Position numbers and translations under genes: made by a program | Shown here: piece by piece, positions 32,131 to 43,469 of the stretch | Layout: each line of letters opens with the position of its first letter | Position numbering within the stretch: the stretch's first letter is position 1 | Assembly (NCBI GenBank): GCA_963576565.1 | Contig: OY755048.1 | Coordinates: 6,058,136 to 6,122,135 of the forward strand | DNA from: Aspidapion aeneum | Lineage: Eukaryota > Arthropoda > Insecta > Coleoptera > Brentidae | Reading direction: 5' to 3' | Length of the DNA: 64,000 bases | Notes under the pieces: generated by a model | The model's input: only the letters and a program-made list of their open reading frames with translations | The model's database searches: none | Told to the model about the DNA's origin: nothing

Positions 32131-33060
32131 ATCTTTTTAAGCATCTACGGTTCACCAAACAAATATATTTTTTTAATACTCGCGGTCATCTGCGGTGCAA
32201 CTATCCACATTTTTAAAAAGTAAAATGCTTAGACAGTATTACATAAAAAAATTTAAAAATTACTTTTGGGTACTTTTTTTAAAATTTTAATTAAATAGCA
32301 CACAAAGAAATTAATTGTATTTAAAATTCAGCCTTTTAAAAATTATGCCGGAATAAGCGTTTAAGATCTTTATATAATTTCTTTTTATGAATGTAAAATG
32401 CTTACTTATATTTCGCTCCTCCATAATAGTTAAATTTTTCAACTTTTGCCTAAAAAACTCTTTGGTTTTATGCTTAATGAAAATCGCTAACAAAAGCAAC
32501 TGACTGGTATACTAAATAGAGGTAAATTATTTTTTGCTACAGGATGGCCCATTGTGCGTCGCCGTTAAGTCAGGTTTTTCTGTGTAGGTATAGGTATTTT
32601 AGTTTTTTTGTCTGCCAAAAATTCACAGCAACTGGGTTAGAAAGGCAATTTTCTTTTTTTACAACTTCAAGTATATTGTTCTTACTAACAAAAGCACCCT
32701 TGAGATGTTGCTTTTTCCTTTGACCAGTTAAACAAGTCCTGATTTAGCCTTTTTTACTGCCCAGACTAAAATTTCTGGCATATTATAGATATCCGGCGGG
32801 TAGTACCGAGTGCCTATAAAAGTAATCTTGAAGCACAGTTCTGCTTATGTAAACTGTTTATAAATAGTCCTTTTATCCCTGAATATTATAACAATAACAC
32901 AAAATAATTTTTATTTTGCTTTTGGCCCTTATAGGAAGATACGTTCCTGATTTGCTTTGGCGAAGCGAGGTTAACTTTCTTTTTAGAGCATTTCCTAAAC
33001 CTTTAAAAAAAGGGAGCGAGCGAGGGACTGACCAAAAGTGGCAACACTAACACTCTTCCT
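32131..33060. other. AT-rich non-coding DNA
   Basis: No feature supported. Confidence 0.45.
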
Positions 33061-33069
33061 TTTGATAAA

Positions 33070-33348
33070 TTGAGAGACCATCATTTTTATAGATGTAACG
33101 CCTGCTGCCACAAAAGAGGTCTTTATACGAAATGGGGTGTCAAGACAAACATTCTCGCCGACGATGTCCATCCGGCCTTCAATTTATCAACAAAAAAAAA
33201 ACGAAAACTTTTTGATCTATGTTCATCAAAAGCGGATTTGCGGCACATGAGTAAAGACAGATTATGGTGGACATTTATAATAAAAATCCAGCCAAGAGAA
33301 TTGACAAAAAAGAATGTAAAACTTCAGAATATAAAATGTTCGTCTTAG
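33070..33348 (+). CDS. Unrecognised 92-codon ORF
   Basis: The product has an N-terminal Cys/His group (FYRCNACCHKRGLYTKWG), a middle NILADDVHPAFNLSTKKKRK, and KADLRHMSKDRLWWTF. Composition looks protein-like and the local GC content is slightly raised. The absence of introns and its position among repeats favour a mobile-element fragment. It starts at Met 33070; an in-frame TGA sits a few codons upstream. No family named. Confidence 0.3.
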   Translation: MRDHHFYRCNACCHKRGLYTKWGVKTNILADDVHPAFNLSTKKKRKLFDLCSSKADLRHMSKDRLWWTFIIKIQPRELTKKNVKLQNIKCSS

Positions 33349-33427
33349 TACGCCTAATCGCACGCATATACATAATGTTCCAATAACCACGGTAACTGCC
33401 CATTCATGATGCAAACATGTAGTATGT

Positions 33428-36298
33428 ACAATGAATAGAGGAGTTTTACCCTACAAAAGGTCCGGTAGTTCTGAATTTTGGATATGCTATTAAGGTCGAA
33501 AGGGTAGTTAAAAATCTGAGTTTTCGTCACCCCCACCCCTCTGCTTCCTTCTCCATCTTGAAAAAACCATCAAAAATTGGCACTTTTTGTAGTTTTTTGC
33601 CTGTAACTTCGTTCCAGTACACTAAATCGCAAAAAGAGTTATATGAAATTATTTAGACGATATAATTATCTACAAGTGGGTGGTACTATGGTTGTTCTGC
33701 GAGCAGTAGTAACGGAGCTAGGTAATTACCAAAAATGACTAAAATCACGTGCTTGGGCAAATTTTCAGATTTTTTCTACTTTAGACGGCATAAGCTCCGA
33801 AATACTTTGTTCTAGGGTAAAAGTTCCAAGAACATATCTTGTAGAGAATTTTATCAGCTACAAAAGCCATTTTTTAAATGTATTTTTAAATATTGTAATG
33901 GAGTGGGAGTAACTTTTAACTTAAAGTAAGTTAAGTTAGAAAATAATCATTTTTTTAAATTTAGTGCTTTAAACGGCACGTTTTTTATTTATTTTTATTT
34001 CTTTGTGTAAATTTAGTGACGTGCAAAAAGGTAAGAGAGCTTAGGGGTCAAACACCTTCCTAAACTAACCACCTTTTCAAACCCCCCCCCCAGACCCCCC
34101 AAAATCTAACATATTTAGGTTTTCTCAAATTTTCTAAAAAAATACGCTTCTATGAGAAAAATGTGAAATATACTTTATTGTAGAAAATGAAATTTTCTTT
34201 TGAAAAAGGTACAACTCGATGGGGGTCAACTATTTATAAACTCTTCAGCGGCGTCCGTTAATTGAAGTAATTTAAAAAAGTAAAAAAATATCCATGTTTT
34301 TTCCATGATTTATTCGATTTTTTTTTAAACCAAGGTCTATAGAACAGAATATGTTATACATTATTGTAGCAACTAAAATTTCCTTTAAAATGCTGTACAA
34401 GAAAGTCGGATTGGTTTCATGGTTCTAATTCAGAGGCGCCCGTAAATTTAACCAATTTTAAAAAATCACAAACTAAAATATTTTTGTTACAAGTTTTACC
34501 TATTTTTTTCAAAAACCCTAATTTTTAAAAATGCTATGATGCACTTTATTGACAGTAAAATTCTCTTTTCAACGGTGTATAACTCGATGGGGTTTGACTT
34601 ACAACGAACCCGCCAGCGACGTCCGTAAATGGGGGCCATTTAATTAATTTTTTTTAAAATTATGTTTTGCACAGGTTTTATTTGATTTTCTGAAAACCAT
34701 GCCCTTTATCAAAAAAATTGTTTTTCACTTCGTTGTAGATAATAAAATTTCCTTTTAAACGTTGTGTAACATGGTAAAAAATATTTCATATTTACCGCTC
34801 CAGTGGTGTGCTTAATTTAAAACATTTTTTTTTAAATCACCAAAAAAATTAATTCTGTTATATATTTTATTCAATTTTCTTAAAAATCAAGCCCTTTATC
34901 AAAAATTGTGTTTCCTTCTTTATTGTAGATAATAAAATTTACTTTTAAATGTTGTATAACAAAGTCGGATTGGTTTCATGGTAATAGCTTCACAGACGCC
35001 CGTAAATTAAACCAATTTTAAAAAATCACAAATTAAGATATTTTTGTTACAAGTTTCATCTATTTTTTTTTTAAAACTAAGCTGAATGTGATAAATTGCT
35101 ATACTGCGCTTTATTGACAATGAAATTCCCTTTTTATCATTGTACAACTGGATGGGGTTTGACTTACAACGAACCCGCCAGCGAGGTCCGTACATGCCGG
35201 TCATTAAATTTTTTTTTTGTAAATATGTTTTGCGCAGGTTTTATTTGAATTTCTTAAAAACCAAGCCCTTTATCAAAAAAGTGTTTTTTACTTCATTGTA
35301 GATAATAAAATTTCCTTTCAAACGGTGTATAACATGTTGAAAAATATTTTATATTTACCGCTCCAGTGGTGTCCTTAATTTGAAACAATTTTTTAAAATC
35401 ACCAATCAAATTAATTTTGTTAAATTTTTTATGCAATTTTCTACAAAACTAAGCTTCTTACGATAAAATTTTCTCTTCTGCTTGGTGGACAATAAAATTT
35501 CCTTTTAAACGATGTATCACAAAACGTAATAAATGTTATGGGTAACACTCCAGAAGCATCCATTAATATCAAAAATTACCAAAAAATTTAGTGCTTTAAA
35601 CGGCCCGTTTTTTATTTTTTTTTAAATTCTTTTGTATAAATTAAGTGGCGTAGAAAGTAGTAAGGGGGCTTAGGGGTTAAAGCAGCCCCCTTTCTTCCCT
35701 GATACCCCCCCTTTACGAAACGTCGACAGTGATGGATGATAATTGTATAAACTCGGATCTTTAACTGCTGTACTGACTAGCACAACATTGTTTAATGTTA
35801 CTTCCACCCCTTCAAAATAATTATAAAAATTACTTAAGAACAGTGTTTTGTAGATAATGAAATTCTCTACAAGATATGTTCTTCGAACTTTTACATTGGA
35901 ACAAAATGTTATTACGGAGTTATTACCGGTTATTACCGTGTAAAGTAGAAAAAAAATGAAAATTTGCCCAAGCACGTGATTTTAGTCATTTTTAAAAATT
36001 ACCTAGCTCCGTTACTACTAACCGTAGAACAACAATGGTACCACCTGATTGTAGATAATTATGTCCTCTAAAAAACTCTTTTTGCGATTTAGTGTACTGG
36101 AACGAAATTAAAGGCAAAAAACTAAAAAAAGTGCCAATTTTTTATGGTATTTTCAAGATGGCGGAGGGAGCACAGAGGTGGGGGTGACGAAAACTAAGAT
36201 TTTTAACTACCCTCCTGAGATTAACAACATATCCAAAATTCAGAACTACCGGAACTTTTGTAGGGTAACCCCCCTATTTTGGCCTCTATTCATTGAAC
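33428..36298. mobile_element. Giant foldback element with satellite-like higher-order core
   Basis: The outer arms, about 430 bp each (33428-33870; 35845-36298), are inverted copies: CAATGAATAGAGG, CTACAAAAGGTCCGGTAGTT, GAATTTTGGATATG, GTCACCCCCACC, CCAGTACACTAAATCGCAAA, CGGAGCTAGGTAATT, ATCACGTGCTTGGGCAAATT and ATATCTTGTAGAGAATTT all recur reversed. Inside, a segment beginning GTGCTTTAAACGGC is directly repeated at 33961 and 35591, and enclosed by it are eight tandem monomers of about 185 bp. No ORF of note. Flanking DNA on both sides shows a diverged direct similarity (CACGGTAAC/CACGGTACC, ATGCAAACAT). The moving enzyme is unknown. Confidence 0.87.
34165..35560. repeat. Tandem monomers about 185 bp in a three-monomer higher-order pattern
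   Basis: The anchor word TAATAAAATTTCCTTTTAAA and variants occurs at about 34185, 34370, 34550, 34740, 34930, 35120, 35300 and 35490. The sequence after it falls into three types: AAAGTCGGATTGGTTTCATG (34395, 34952), GATGGGGTTTGACTTACAAC (34580, 35150) and AAAAATATTT(C/T)ATATTTACCG (34770, 35340). The types recur in the same order about 560 bp apart. Confidence 0.85.
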
Positions 36299-36299
36299 T

Positions 36300-37460
36300 A
36301 ATGAGGACCTTGGGGTCTTTAAGCAAAAAAGACCAGATTGGTTGCTTTTAAAGCATATTATTTCCATATAGTACGTATTATTGCAATACCCACGGTACCT
36401 TACGGTGCAGAATGCAAACATATTAAGTATTAGGTATTAGTATATCCTCTTTGCGGCCCTTATGTCCTGATTGGTTATACTTTTACGCATGAATATTATT
36501 TTATTCTTGTATTCGTTACGTCAAATCATCGGCGTACAGTTGACAAAAACTCTATTTATGTAAATTTGGTATCTGTGCATTTTTCGTACCTTTATTTCTG
36601 AATGTTTGCATCAAACGCCAACCATTGTGTAAATAGGTAACAGGGAGTATTGGAATATTACGTATATGATCGCACAGGCCACAGTGAATTAACTCTATGG
36701 GGAAAGAAATCTCCAGAACCGCTGAATGGATTTTAATGAAACTTGGCAATACCTATAACTGGTCTTTTAGCTATAATTTTGCTACTATGAATTAGATCGC
36801 TGATACATAAGGGGTTGAAAATAAGTGAAGTTTATTTAATCTTTTTTGGAAGTTTATGTGAATGCGGAACAGAAATCATGTTTTTAATAAACTTGGCGAT
36901 AATAATTTATTTTTTGTGCGATATTTATTTTTAATACCTCATAATAAAACTAACGACCAGCTCTTTAAACCTACCAAAAAAAAATTATAAGTTCCCCAGC
37001 CGACACAAAGATGGCGCTTAATATGTCAAAAATAAAAGAGACCTTCATAACTTGTAGACCAAATTAATTTTTTACAATTTTTTTTTAAATTTTATCAATA
37101 AAAAGTCAGGTTTTGTTAAAATTTACAATTTGTACAAGAATCGTAATCTCTTAAAAATGACCCTTTTTCTGTCATCCTTTTTGCTCTCGAAGCACACTTC
37201 GACGATTTAGAGATTTGTAATTGTATTGCTTCACGATAAGCAATGCCAACTGAAAAAATATTCATAGCTAAATTATATTACTGTACCACCAAGAAAACAT
37301 TAAAACTATGACGAGATATTTTGACTTTTTTTTATAACGCGTATTGTTTAGAGGACAAATATGCAAATAAAACATTGCGCGCGGAAATGCCTAAATAATG
37401 GGGAAATTTACCCCCCCCCCCCAAATTCCAAACTATATTTAGTTTTGACGCACAGAATAC
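36300..37460. other. Non-coding, one mobile-element-like motif
   Basis: Near 36705-36755 AATCTCCAGAACCGCTGAATGG and AATGAAACTTGGCAATAC resemble the degenerate phrase found in many arthropod mobile elements. No ends or gene recognised. Confidence 0.4.
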
Positions 37461-37464
37461 ATCT

Positions 37465-37615
37465 TCTGGTATGGCTCTAGGATAATTCGCCGCCACCGAC
37501 TCGTGGCCGATTCGCACCCAATCCGATTCACCGCCGGAAGAGCTCGCAGCCGACCCGATTAGCCGCCGGGCAAACTTGCCGCCGAGACAACTGGATGCCG
37601 CGCGTCGGCGTAGTT
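37465..37615. repeat. GC-rich minisatellite-like CGCCG repeat, copy 1
   Basis: Degenerate tandem units of the type AATTCGCCGCCGACxC stand out in AT-rich DNA. The same unit is found inverted at 46845-46930. On both sides the neighbouring sequence holds AAATGGCGGATCCAAAATGG-like words, so the two loci are copies of one larger repeat in opposite orientation. The ORF 37332-37688 (minus) is a translation of this block. Confidence 0.7.
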
Positions 37616-38375
37616 TTTGTTTGCAATTTTGTTTATTAAGCGTTTTATTTATACTTTTGTTCAAAATATTGCGACAGAACATTTTCAACTACTTTCCGCT
37701 GAGCTACACATTTTATATCTGACAGAATCCAAATTGGCAGAGTTTTTTATGTGGATCCGATTTATCTTAAACAATATGGTGTTAGGCTACGTAATACAAT
37801 TTTTGACTTGAACCAACAAAATGAAAATGGCGCTTCCAAAATGGTGGAACTGTCTATTTATAAACCGGTATATATATATCAAGGTGTTTATTTATTTACT
37901 ATAACGTAACTTGTAATAATACAATGTAATTGCAGTTTAAGATCGATAATAATTATTTTTTATTTAAACTTAAAATAAAAGTTAAAATGGTGGATCCAAA
38001 ATAGCGAACTTTTTCATTTAAACACCAATTTTTAATAAATTTTGGGTATTAAAGTTTGTTGATTGTGATTTTTTAATTAACGCTAAAAAAATATTAAAAT
38101 AGCGGATCCAAAATGGTGGTCTTTTCCATTTATTAACGGATTCGTACTACATTTGGAACTATATAATGTTTTTTGTGGCTAATTCTGATTTTTGATTTAA
38201 ACTTTGGAAAAATCAAAATGGCGGATTTTTTAATTATGAACCGATTATGTTTAAAGTTTGCGCTAATTATGATTTTTAAATTAAAGTTTAAAAAAACTTA
38301 AAATGGCGGATTATGACTTTTCCTTTTATATTAAATTTAAGTGTTACCGGAAATCTAGACACCATCAAAAGGGTG
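37616..38375. other. AT-rich DNA with recurring AAAATGGCGGATCC-like words
   Basis: The phrase AAAATGGCGG or AAAATGGTGG recurs at least six times between 37830 and 38310, at about 100-bp spacing, in otherwise AT-rich sequence. It is a decayed tandem repeat belonging with the CGCCG block. No coding evidence. Confidence 0.6.
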
Positions 38376-38850
38376 GGTAGGACTCAACGATTATAAACAC
38401 ACAGGATTGCCTATTTGCTCGAATCTTTTAGCGGTAGGCGGCGCCTTGCTTACGTCACTAGTGGACCTCTGCTCAGCGCGCTTCATATAATACACATTGC
38501 AATCGTGAGTTTTTCCCGCTTTTTTCTTGCTTATTTGCAAACAAATTTTTTATTCGTGTTAGATATAATTAATAATTTCATTTATTCAAAACAAATGATT
38601 TGATAAATCAAGAGTTTGCTCTGAGAGCTGAATTTTCCTACCAGACGATATGTTGGAGTTTGTTTTTTAAATAGTTGAAAGTTTTAGAATAGAAGTAGGA
38701 TTTTTTTTAAAAAGTTTAATCAATTTAAATCATTAGATTTATAATTTATTGTTTTTGTTGCCGATATAATAAAATACACTTATATTATGCAGTAACAAAA
38801 AGGTATTTATTTGATATTTCAGATCTAAAATTGCAATATTTATTATATTA

Positions 38851-39664
38851 ACAAACGTGGAATTTCGTACCCGTGAATTTAAAAATTAAACAAGTTTCGT
38901 GGCTAATCGGGCAAAAAGGAGTTTTTTGTCTCCCTTATATTTTTCCGTGGGTAGCCTGAAAGCTTAACCTCACGGGGGTCCAAGATCTAATGGACACCTA
39001 ATAAGTGTTGACAGTTAACCGTTTCGTCCTTATGGGACTCCTCAGAACACTGCTGGTCAATGTGACAAATCTTGCGAAGTTAATCAGGCGGTTTTGTCTC
39101 TAATTAAATGTAATTAGTGAGAGAACTATAGCAAGAAGCGCCATCTACCGAGATACGAGAGAAACAAAAAACCAAAAGCAGGCGAAAACACTGCTATACA
39201 ATATCGATCAATGAAAAGATCGAATGCAAATAAAAGCAACTATAGTCCGTGACCTACGACAACTCTTTGTGTTTCAGGCCGGATCAACACAGATTGCATT
39301 TTTACCCATCTTCAAGACAGTGAGCGTCAATCAACGGAATTTGTAAGCCAAATAATACTAACAAACGTGAAATTTCGTAACCGTGAATTTAAAAATCAAA
39401 CAAGTTTCATGGCTAATCGGGCAAAAAGGAGTTTTTGTTTCTCTCATATTTTTCCGTGGGTAGCCCGAAAGCTTAACCTCACAGGGGTCCAAGATCTAAT
39501 GGACACCTAATAAGTGTTGACAGTTAACCGTTTCGTCCTTATGGGACTCCTCAGAACACTGCTGGTCAATGTGACAAATCTTGCGAAGTTAATCAGACGG
39601 TTTTGTCTCTAATTAAATGTAATTAGTGAGAGAACTATAGCAAGAAGCGCCATCTACCGAGATA
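38851..39664. repeat. Direct repeats of P family, 304 bp each, 510-bp period
   Basis: Both copies start ACAAACGTG(G/A)AATTTCGTA and run through GGGCAAAAAGGAGTTTTTG, the CGTGGGTAGCC segment, GGGGTCCAAGATCTAATGGA and GAAGCGCCATCTACCGAGAT, with only a handful of differences. The 206 bp between them carry the opposite half of the P palindrome (ACGAGAGAAACAAAAAACCA...). Close identity implies recent duplication inside the element. Confidence 0.88.
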
Positions 39665-39966
39665 TGTTTCTGAAAACTTCTATAAAACTTGGAGAAATTG
39701 TCTACAAAATAAACTTTCCAATAATCAGTTTAAAAAAAGAAGTACGTTTGCGGCATAATTAATAATTTTCTTTAATGTGAATAATTTAATGAGCAAGGAG
39801 TTTCCAAAAATCAAAAAAAAATTAAAAGTTTATATAAATATAATAATATAAAAGTGTATATATTTATATTTCTACACTGAAAGAGGGATCACAAAGCTTT
39901 TATTTCAACAAAAAATTGTGCTTTCTTTATATCAATTCACTTAATTCACATTTATAAAGGTTTACC

Positions 39967-40322
39967 ATAACAAAAATATTTCATGTAAAAAACAGCCAAG
40001 TATGCGAAAGTGGTCTTCCATAAAAATAATTGAGATAAAAGTAAAGCCAAGGCTTACAATACAAATTTCAAAATAAATGGTTCTTACTAGTTTGGAAATT
40101 TTTTTAAAACTTTGCTATTCCAGCCAAACTTCTTTACGTTCAATTTCCTAAGAGTCATTTGCAGCCGTAATAGCCAAGTTTAGAAAAAGATTTCCAAGCC
40201 AGTAAGAACCATTCATTTTGAAATTTGTATTGTAGAACTTGGCTTTACTTTTATCTCAATTCTTTTTACGGAATACCACTTTCGCGTACTTGGCTTTTTT
40301 TACATGAAATGTTTTTGTTATG
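39967..40322. repeat. Long inverted repeat, about 130-bp arms
   Basis: The arm with TTCATGTAAAAAACAGCCAA and AGTAAAGCCAAGGCTTACAA is mirrored by one ending ACTTGGCTTTTTTTACATGA. The spacer is about 90 bp. It lies within the MULE-like element. Confidence 0.87.
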
Positions 40323-40439
40323 ATTTCACTGCTTTTTTAAAGGATTTGGATAATATTTAAGTTTTAAAGTAGTAAAATATACGGGATATTGTTCAAAACT
40401 CTTGCAATGCCTTATTAAAAATGTTGAGTTTTTTTATAT

Positions 40440-41110
40440 TTTCCTATGGTTTTATCATAGTTCTTATCAGCCTTCTGAAGCTCAGCTTTCTAGTGTTCCT
40501 GGAAGTAGGCAATGTTAATTTTACATAACTTTACATTTATAGGGAAGGAAAGTAAATTAAAATTTTAGCGTTTTCTTCAAAAGCTCAGCTTTCTAGCGTT
40601 TCTGGAAGTGGACAATGCTAATTTACATAACTTTACATTTATAGGGGAGGGAAGTTAATTAAACTTTAAGGTTTTTTAATTTTCTTTTATAGTTTTATCA
40701 TAGTTTCTATCGGCCTTCCAAATTTCAGCTCTCGAGAGTTTCTGGAAGTGGACAATGTTACTTTTACACAATTTTACATTTATAGGGGAGGGAAGTAAAT
40801 TAGAATTTTGGGGTGTTTTATATTTTTTTCTATAGTTCTATCATAGTTACTATCGGCCTTCCAAAGCTCAGCTCTCTAGCGTGTCCGGAAGTGGGCAATG
40901 TTACTTTTACATAACTTTACATGTATAGGGGAGGAAAGTAAATTATAATTTTGGGGTTTTTTAATTTTTTTCTATAGTTTTATCATAGTTCCTATCAGTC
41001 TGCCATTTCTGGAAGTAGGCAATGTTACTTTTACATAACTTTACATGTATAGGGGAGGGAAGTAGCAGAAGACTTATGTCTGCCATTTTTCAGCTTTGTA
41101 GCATGTCTGG
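40440..41110. repeat. Tandem array of about 145-bp units
   Basis: Five or so units each contain TTTATCATAGTT, CTATC(G/A)GCCTTCC, AGCTCAGCT, CTGGAAGTGG(G/A)CAATGTTA and CATAACTTTACATTTATAGG, then GGAGGGAAGTAAATTA. The second unit lacks its first third. It ends near a truncated unit at 41100. Confidence 0.88.
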
Positions 41111-41591
41111 AAGTACAGTAGAATTTTGATGATCTATACATGAGTGAGTGAAAATTGCGACGTTTTTTGAAATTTCGTAACTACTTCAGTACTTTTGGGA
41201 GTTCCATGAAACTAAACATGAAGGGATTAACTCCATGGAGATCTACGACTGTGCAAAATTTGAGATTCGTAGCTCATTCCGAAGTAGAGTTTTAGATAAG
41301 TCAAGTAATGTTTCAAGAAAAGATGGTACGGCGCGTGAACTTGGCGAGGCACGGCTGTGCCCTCAGATTTACCTCCTAAATAGTCAACCACACCGTCAAA
41401 TAAATGATCAAACGCAAAAAAATGGAGGTAAAAACGTCAAAAACACCTTAAAATCACACGAACTCTGAATACAAACAAAGCAACTGGTCCGCTGGTGACG
41501 TAAGCAGACACTGTTCGTCTCGCTGAGCGACGCTAACATTAGTTAAATGGAAATAAGCAATCCTGTGTGTTTATAATCGTTGGGTAGGATT

Positions 41592-42038
41592 ACTATACTT
41601 TCTTGAACAAATGGCTAATACCGATATCCATCTTTTATTTATTTCAAAAATGCATGGTAAAACAATAATTCTGCTTACTAAACAATGCTATGTTTTATGT
41701 AACCTATGGATAGTCCTATTATTTATAATATTATAGATTAAGTGCATACATTCGATGTCCGGTTAGTGGCGAGGAAGTGGTATTAATTTGTGGTTAAATC
41801 ATGTCCCGTTAAAATTATGATTAGATATGAATATAAAATACACACAAATACTCTCCACCCAAGTACATGCACCGAAACGGTTTTGTCATGTATTGAAACC
41901 TCAATTCAGTGACACATCCCCATACCGGACACTTTTATTAACGGACATCAAAATGCATATTGATATTTATGCCCCTATAAAGAACAGATATCTTGAAAAA
42001 TATAACTTTGCGGACATTTCTACTTAATTTTAATCTAT
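41592..42038. other. Non-coding DNA
   Basis: A GATGTCCGGTTAGTGG word near 41755 and CCGGACACTTTTATTAACGG near 41925 hint at pogo-like inverted ends, but the match is too short to call. No gene supported. Confidence 0.35.
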
Positions 42039-42041
42039 AAC

Positions 42042-42914
42042 ACCAGTATTTACTAAAGGGCCTACAGTGCTAAGTGCTACAATCCTAGGTTTAAAAGTCT
42101 ACATTTTGATTGAAGGTTTAACTTATTTTTCCCGTCAATGCAATAGTTTTTAATATTTATATAAATTGTTCATAAATACCTTGGGATATGGGTAATCTTT
42201 TTTCGTTGTAACAAAGACATTATTTCCACACAAAGGTTATAAATAAATAAAAATAATAAAATATTTTGGTTTAACAATGGTAGCCATATTGAAACCTCCA
42301 AATGTCACTAGGAAATGTCGAATAAAAACGGTGTAAGTCAGTGTCAGCTGTCCGCTATATTTTACATTTTAATTTTTTAGACGATTAAACCGATGGTCGA
42401 TTGTTTTAGTGAATGAGTAATTGAAAAGGGATTCTAATATATCTTGTGCTTTTTACAGTATTTAAATATTGATACGTATTTAATACGGTAATGCATCTAC
42501 AGATATAGTTTTAAGTTATTTATGTATTATTTGGCTTTGAATATTTTTGTATGTAAGTTTTTTTGTCAATCATGGATTATTTCTATTGTTTTTCGAACTT
42601 TAAACCACCCCTCAGGGGTGGTACTCCAATTTGAGACTATTTTTAACGGGAATCCTACGACTGCACGGACTAACTTTCCAAAAAATGACATTTGGTTACA
42701 AAATTTTTATGTAGTTTTTCTTTATTTCTAAAGTTAATTTGAATTTATATGAGATGAAACTCATTGAGAAATGCTTACTATCATATTGCACATTAGGGTG
42801 AACCAAATCTTTGCACATATTTGACCTGTGAGTATTAAAAAAATACACTTAAACCGGTTGGTTCAAGTCTATAGACTTGATACTTAAACCCGATCTAAAG
42901 GTCTTAGTAAATAC
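42042..42914. mobile_element. DNA element with ACACCAGTATTTACTAA inverted ends
   Basis: Left ACACCAGTATTTACTAAAGG and right (complement) ACACCAGTATTTACTAAGAC match over 17 bases and continue imperfectly. The right end resembles the sequence at 14020-14065 (CTTAGTAAATACTGGT). The interior is AT-rich without a transposase. Target duplication not resolved. Confidence 0.62.
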
Positions 42915-43218
42915 TGGTGTAAATGATCATTCTTATTTCAAAAAATCCAAAATTTTGCAATTAAAATGCAAAGAAAGTATTTGATTAAAGAGAGTTAAAC
43001 GTCATACATGAAAAAACTACACTAAATGAAGATAGTTTTTACCGAACATTTTTTTTATATCGATCACTTATACAGTGTGTCCACGGAATATTTGGATTTA
43101 GATTCTGATTTTTTGGAAATCGCTCCTGCTTGGTCTCAAACTAAGATGTTAAAAAAATGTACAAAACCAATTAATATAGAGAGTGGTTTAGTAGGCTGAT
43201 TCGATAAAAAGCGTTAAG

Positions 43219-43458
43219 AGTAAAGTACCTTTGTTTTAAAATAATTTGGAAAAGGTTATTAAAAAGAGTTGTTTGGAATAAAAAATTACAGCAGATTCTC
43301 AATTTTCAGAAAAATCAGTCAAGTCAATTACTAATATTTTTCTTTAGATGATTTTTACCTGATTTTTCTGAAAATAGAGAATCAGCTGTAACTCTTACTT
43401 CTAAACAACTTTTCTTAATAACCTTTTCTGATATCTCTTAAAACAAAGGTACTTTACT
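43219..43458. repeat. Imperfect inverted repeat, about 100-bp arms, 40-bp spacer
   Basis: Left AGTAAAGTACCTTTGTTTTA ... TTTTCAGAAAAATCAG (43219-43318) is mirrored at 43359-43458. Mismatches are scattered, around 15 percent. It lies immediately 5' of the LINE fragment. Confidence 0.87.
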
Positions 43459-43469
43459 GTTACTGTTAC

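Larger units (their letters stand above)
38385..41582. mobile_element. 3.2-kb non-autonomous MULE-like element with 9-bp TSD
   Basis: The ends are inverted: CAACGATTATAAACACACAG on the left and the identical complement on the right, extending about 90 bp imperfectly through GGATTGC(C/T)TATTT to GCTTACGTCAC(T/C)AG(T/C)GGACC. The flanks GGTAGGACT (38376-38384) and GGTAGGATT (41583-41591) match at 8 of 9 bases. A 9-bp duplication with long TIRs suits the Mutator superfamily, but no transposase domain is present. The interior holds two direct copies of the P repeat, a long inverted repeat and a tandem array of about 145-bp units. A 77-codon plus ORF (41235-41468) near the right end has no recognised domain. 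Confidence 0.8.

Noticed and set aside
37332..37688. 118-codon minus ORF across the GC-rich block
   Set aside because: It follows the CGCCG repeat, and its ends have no coding character.
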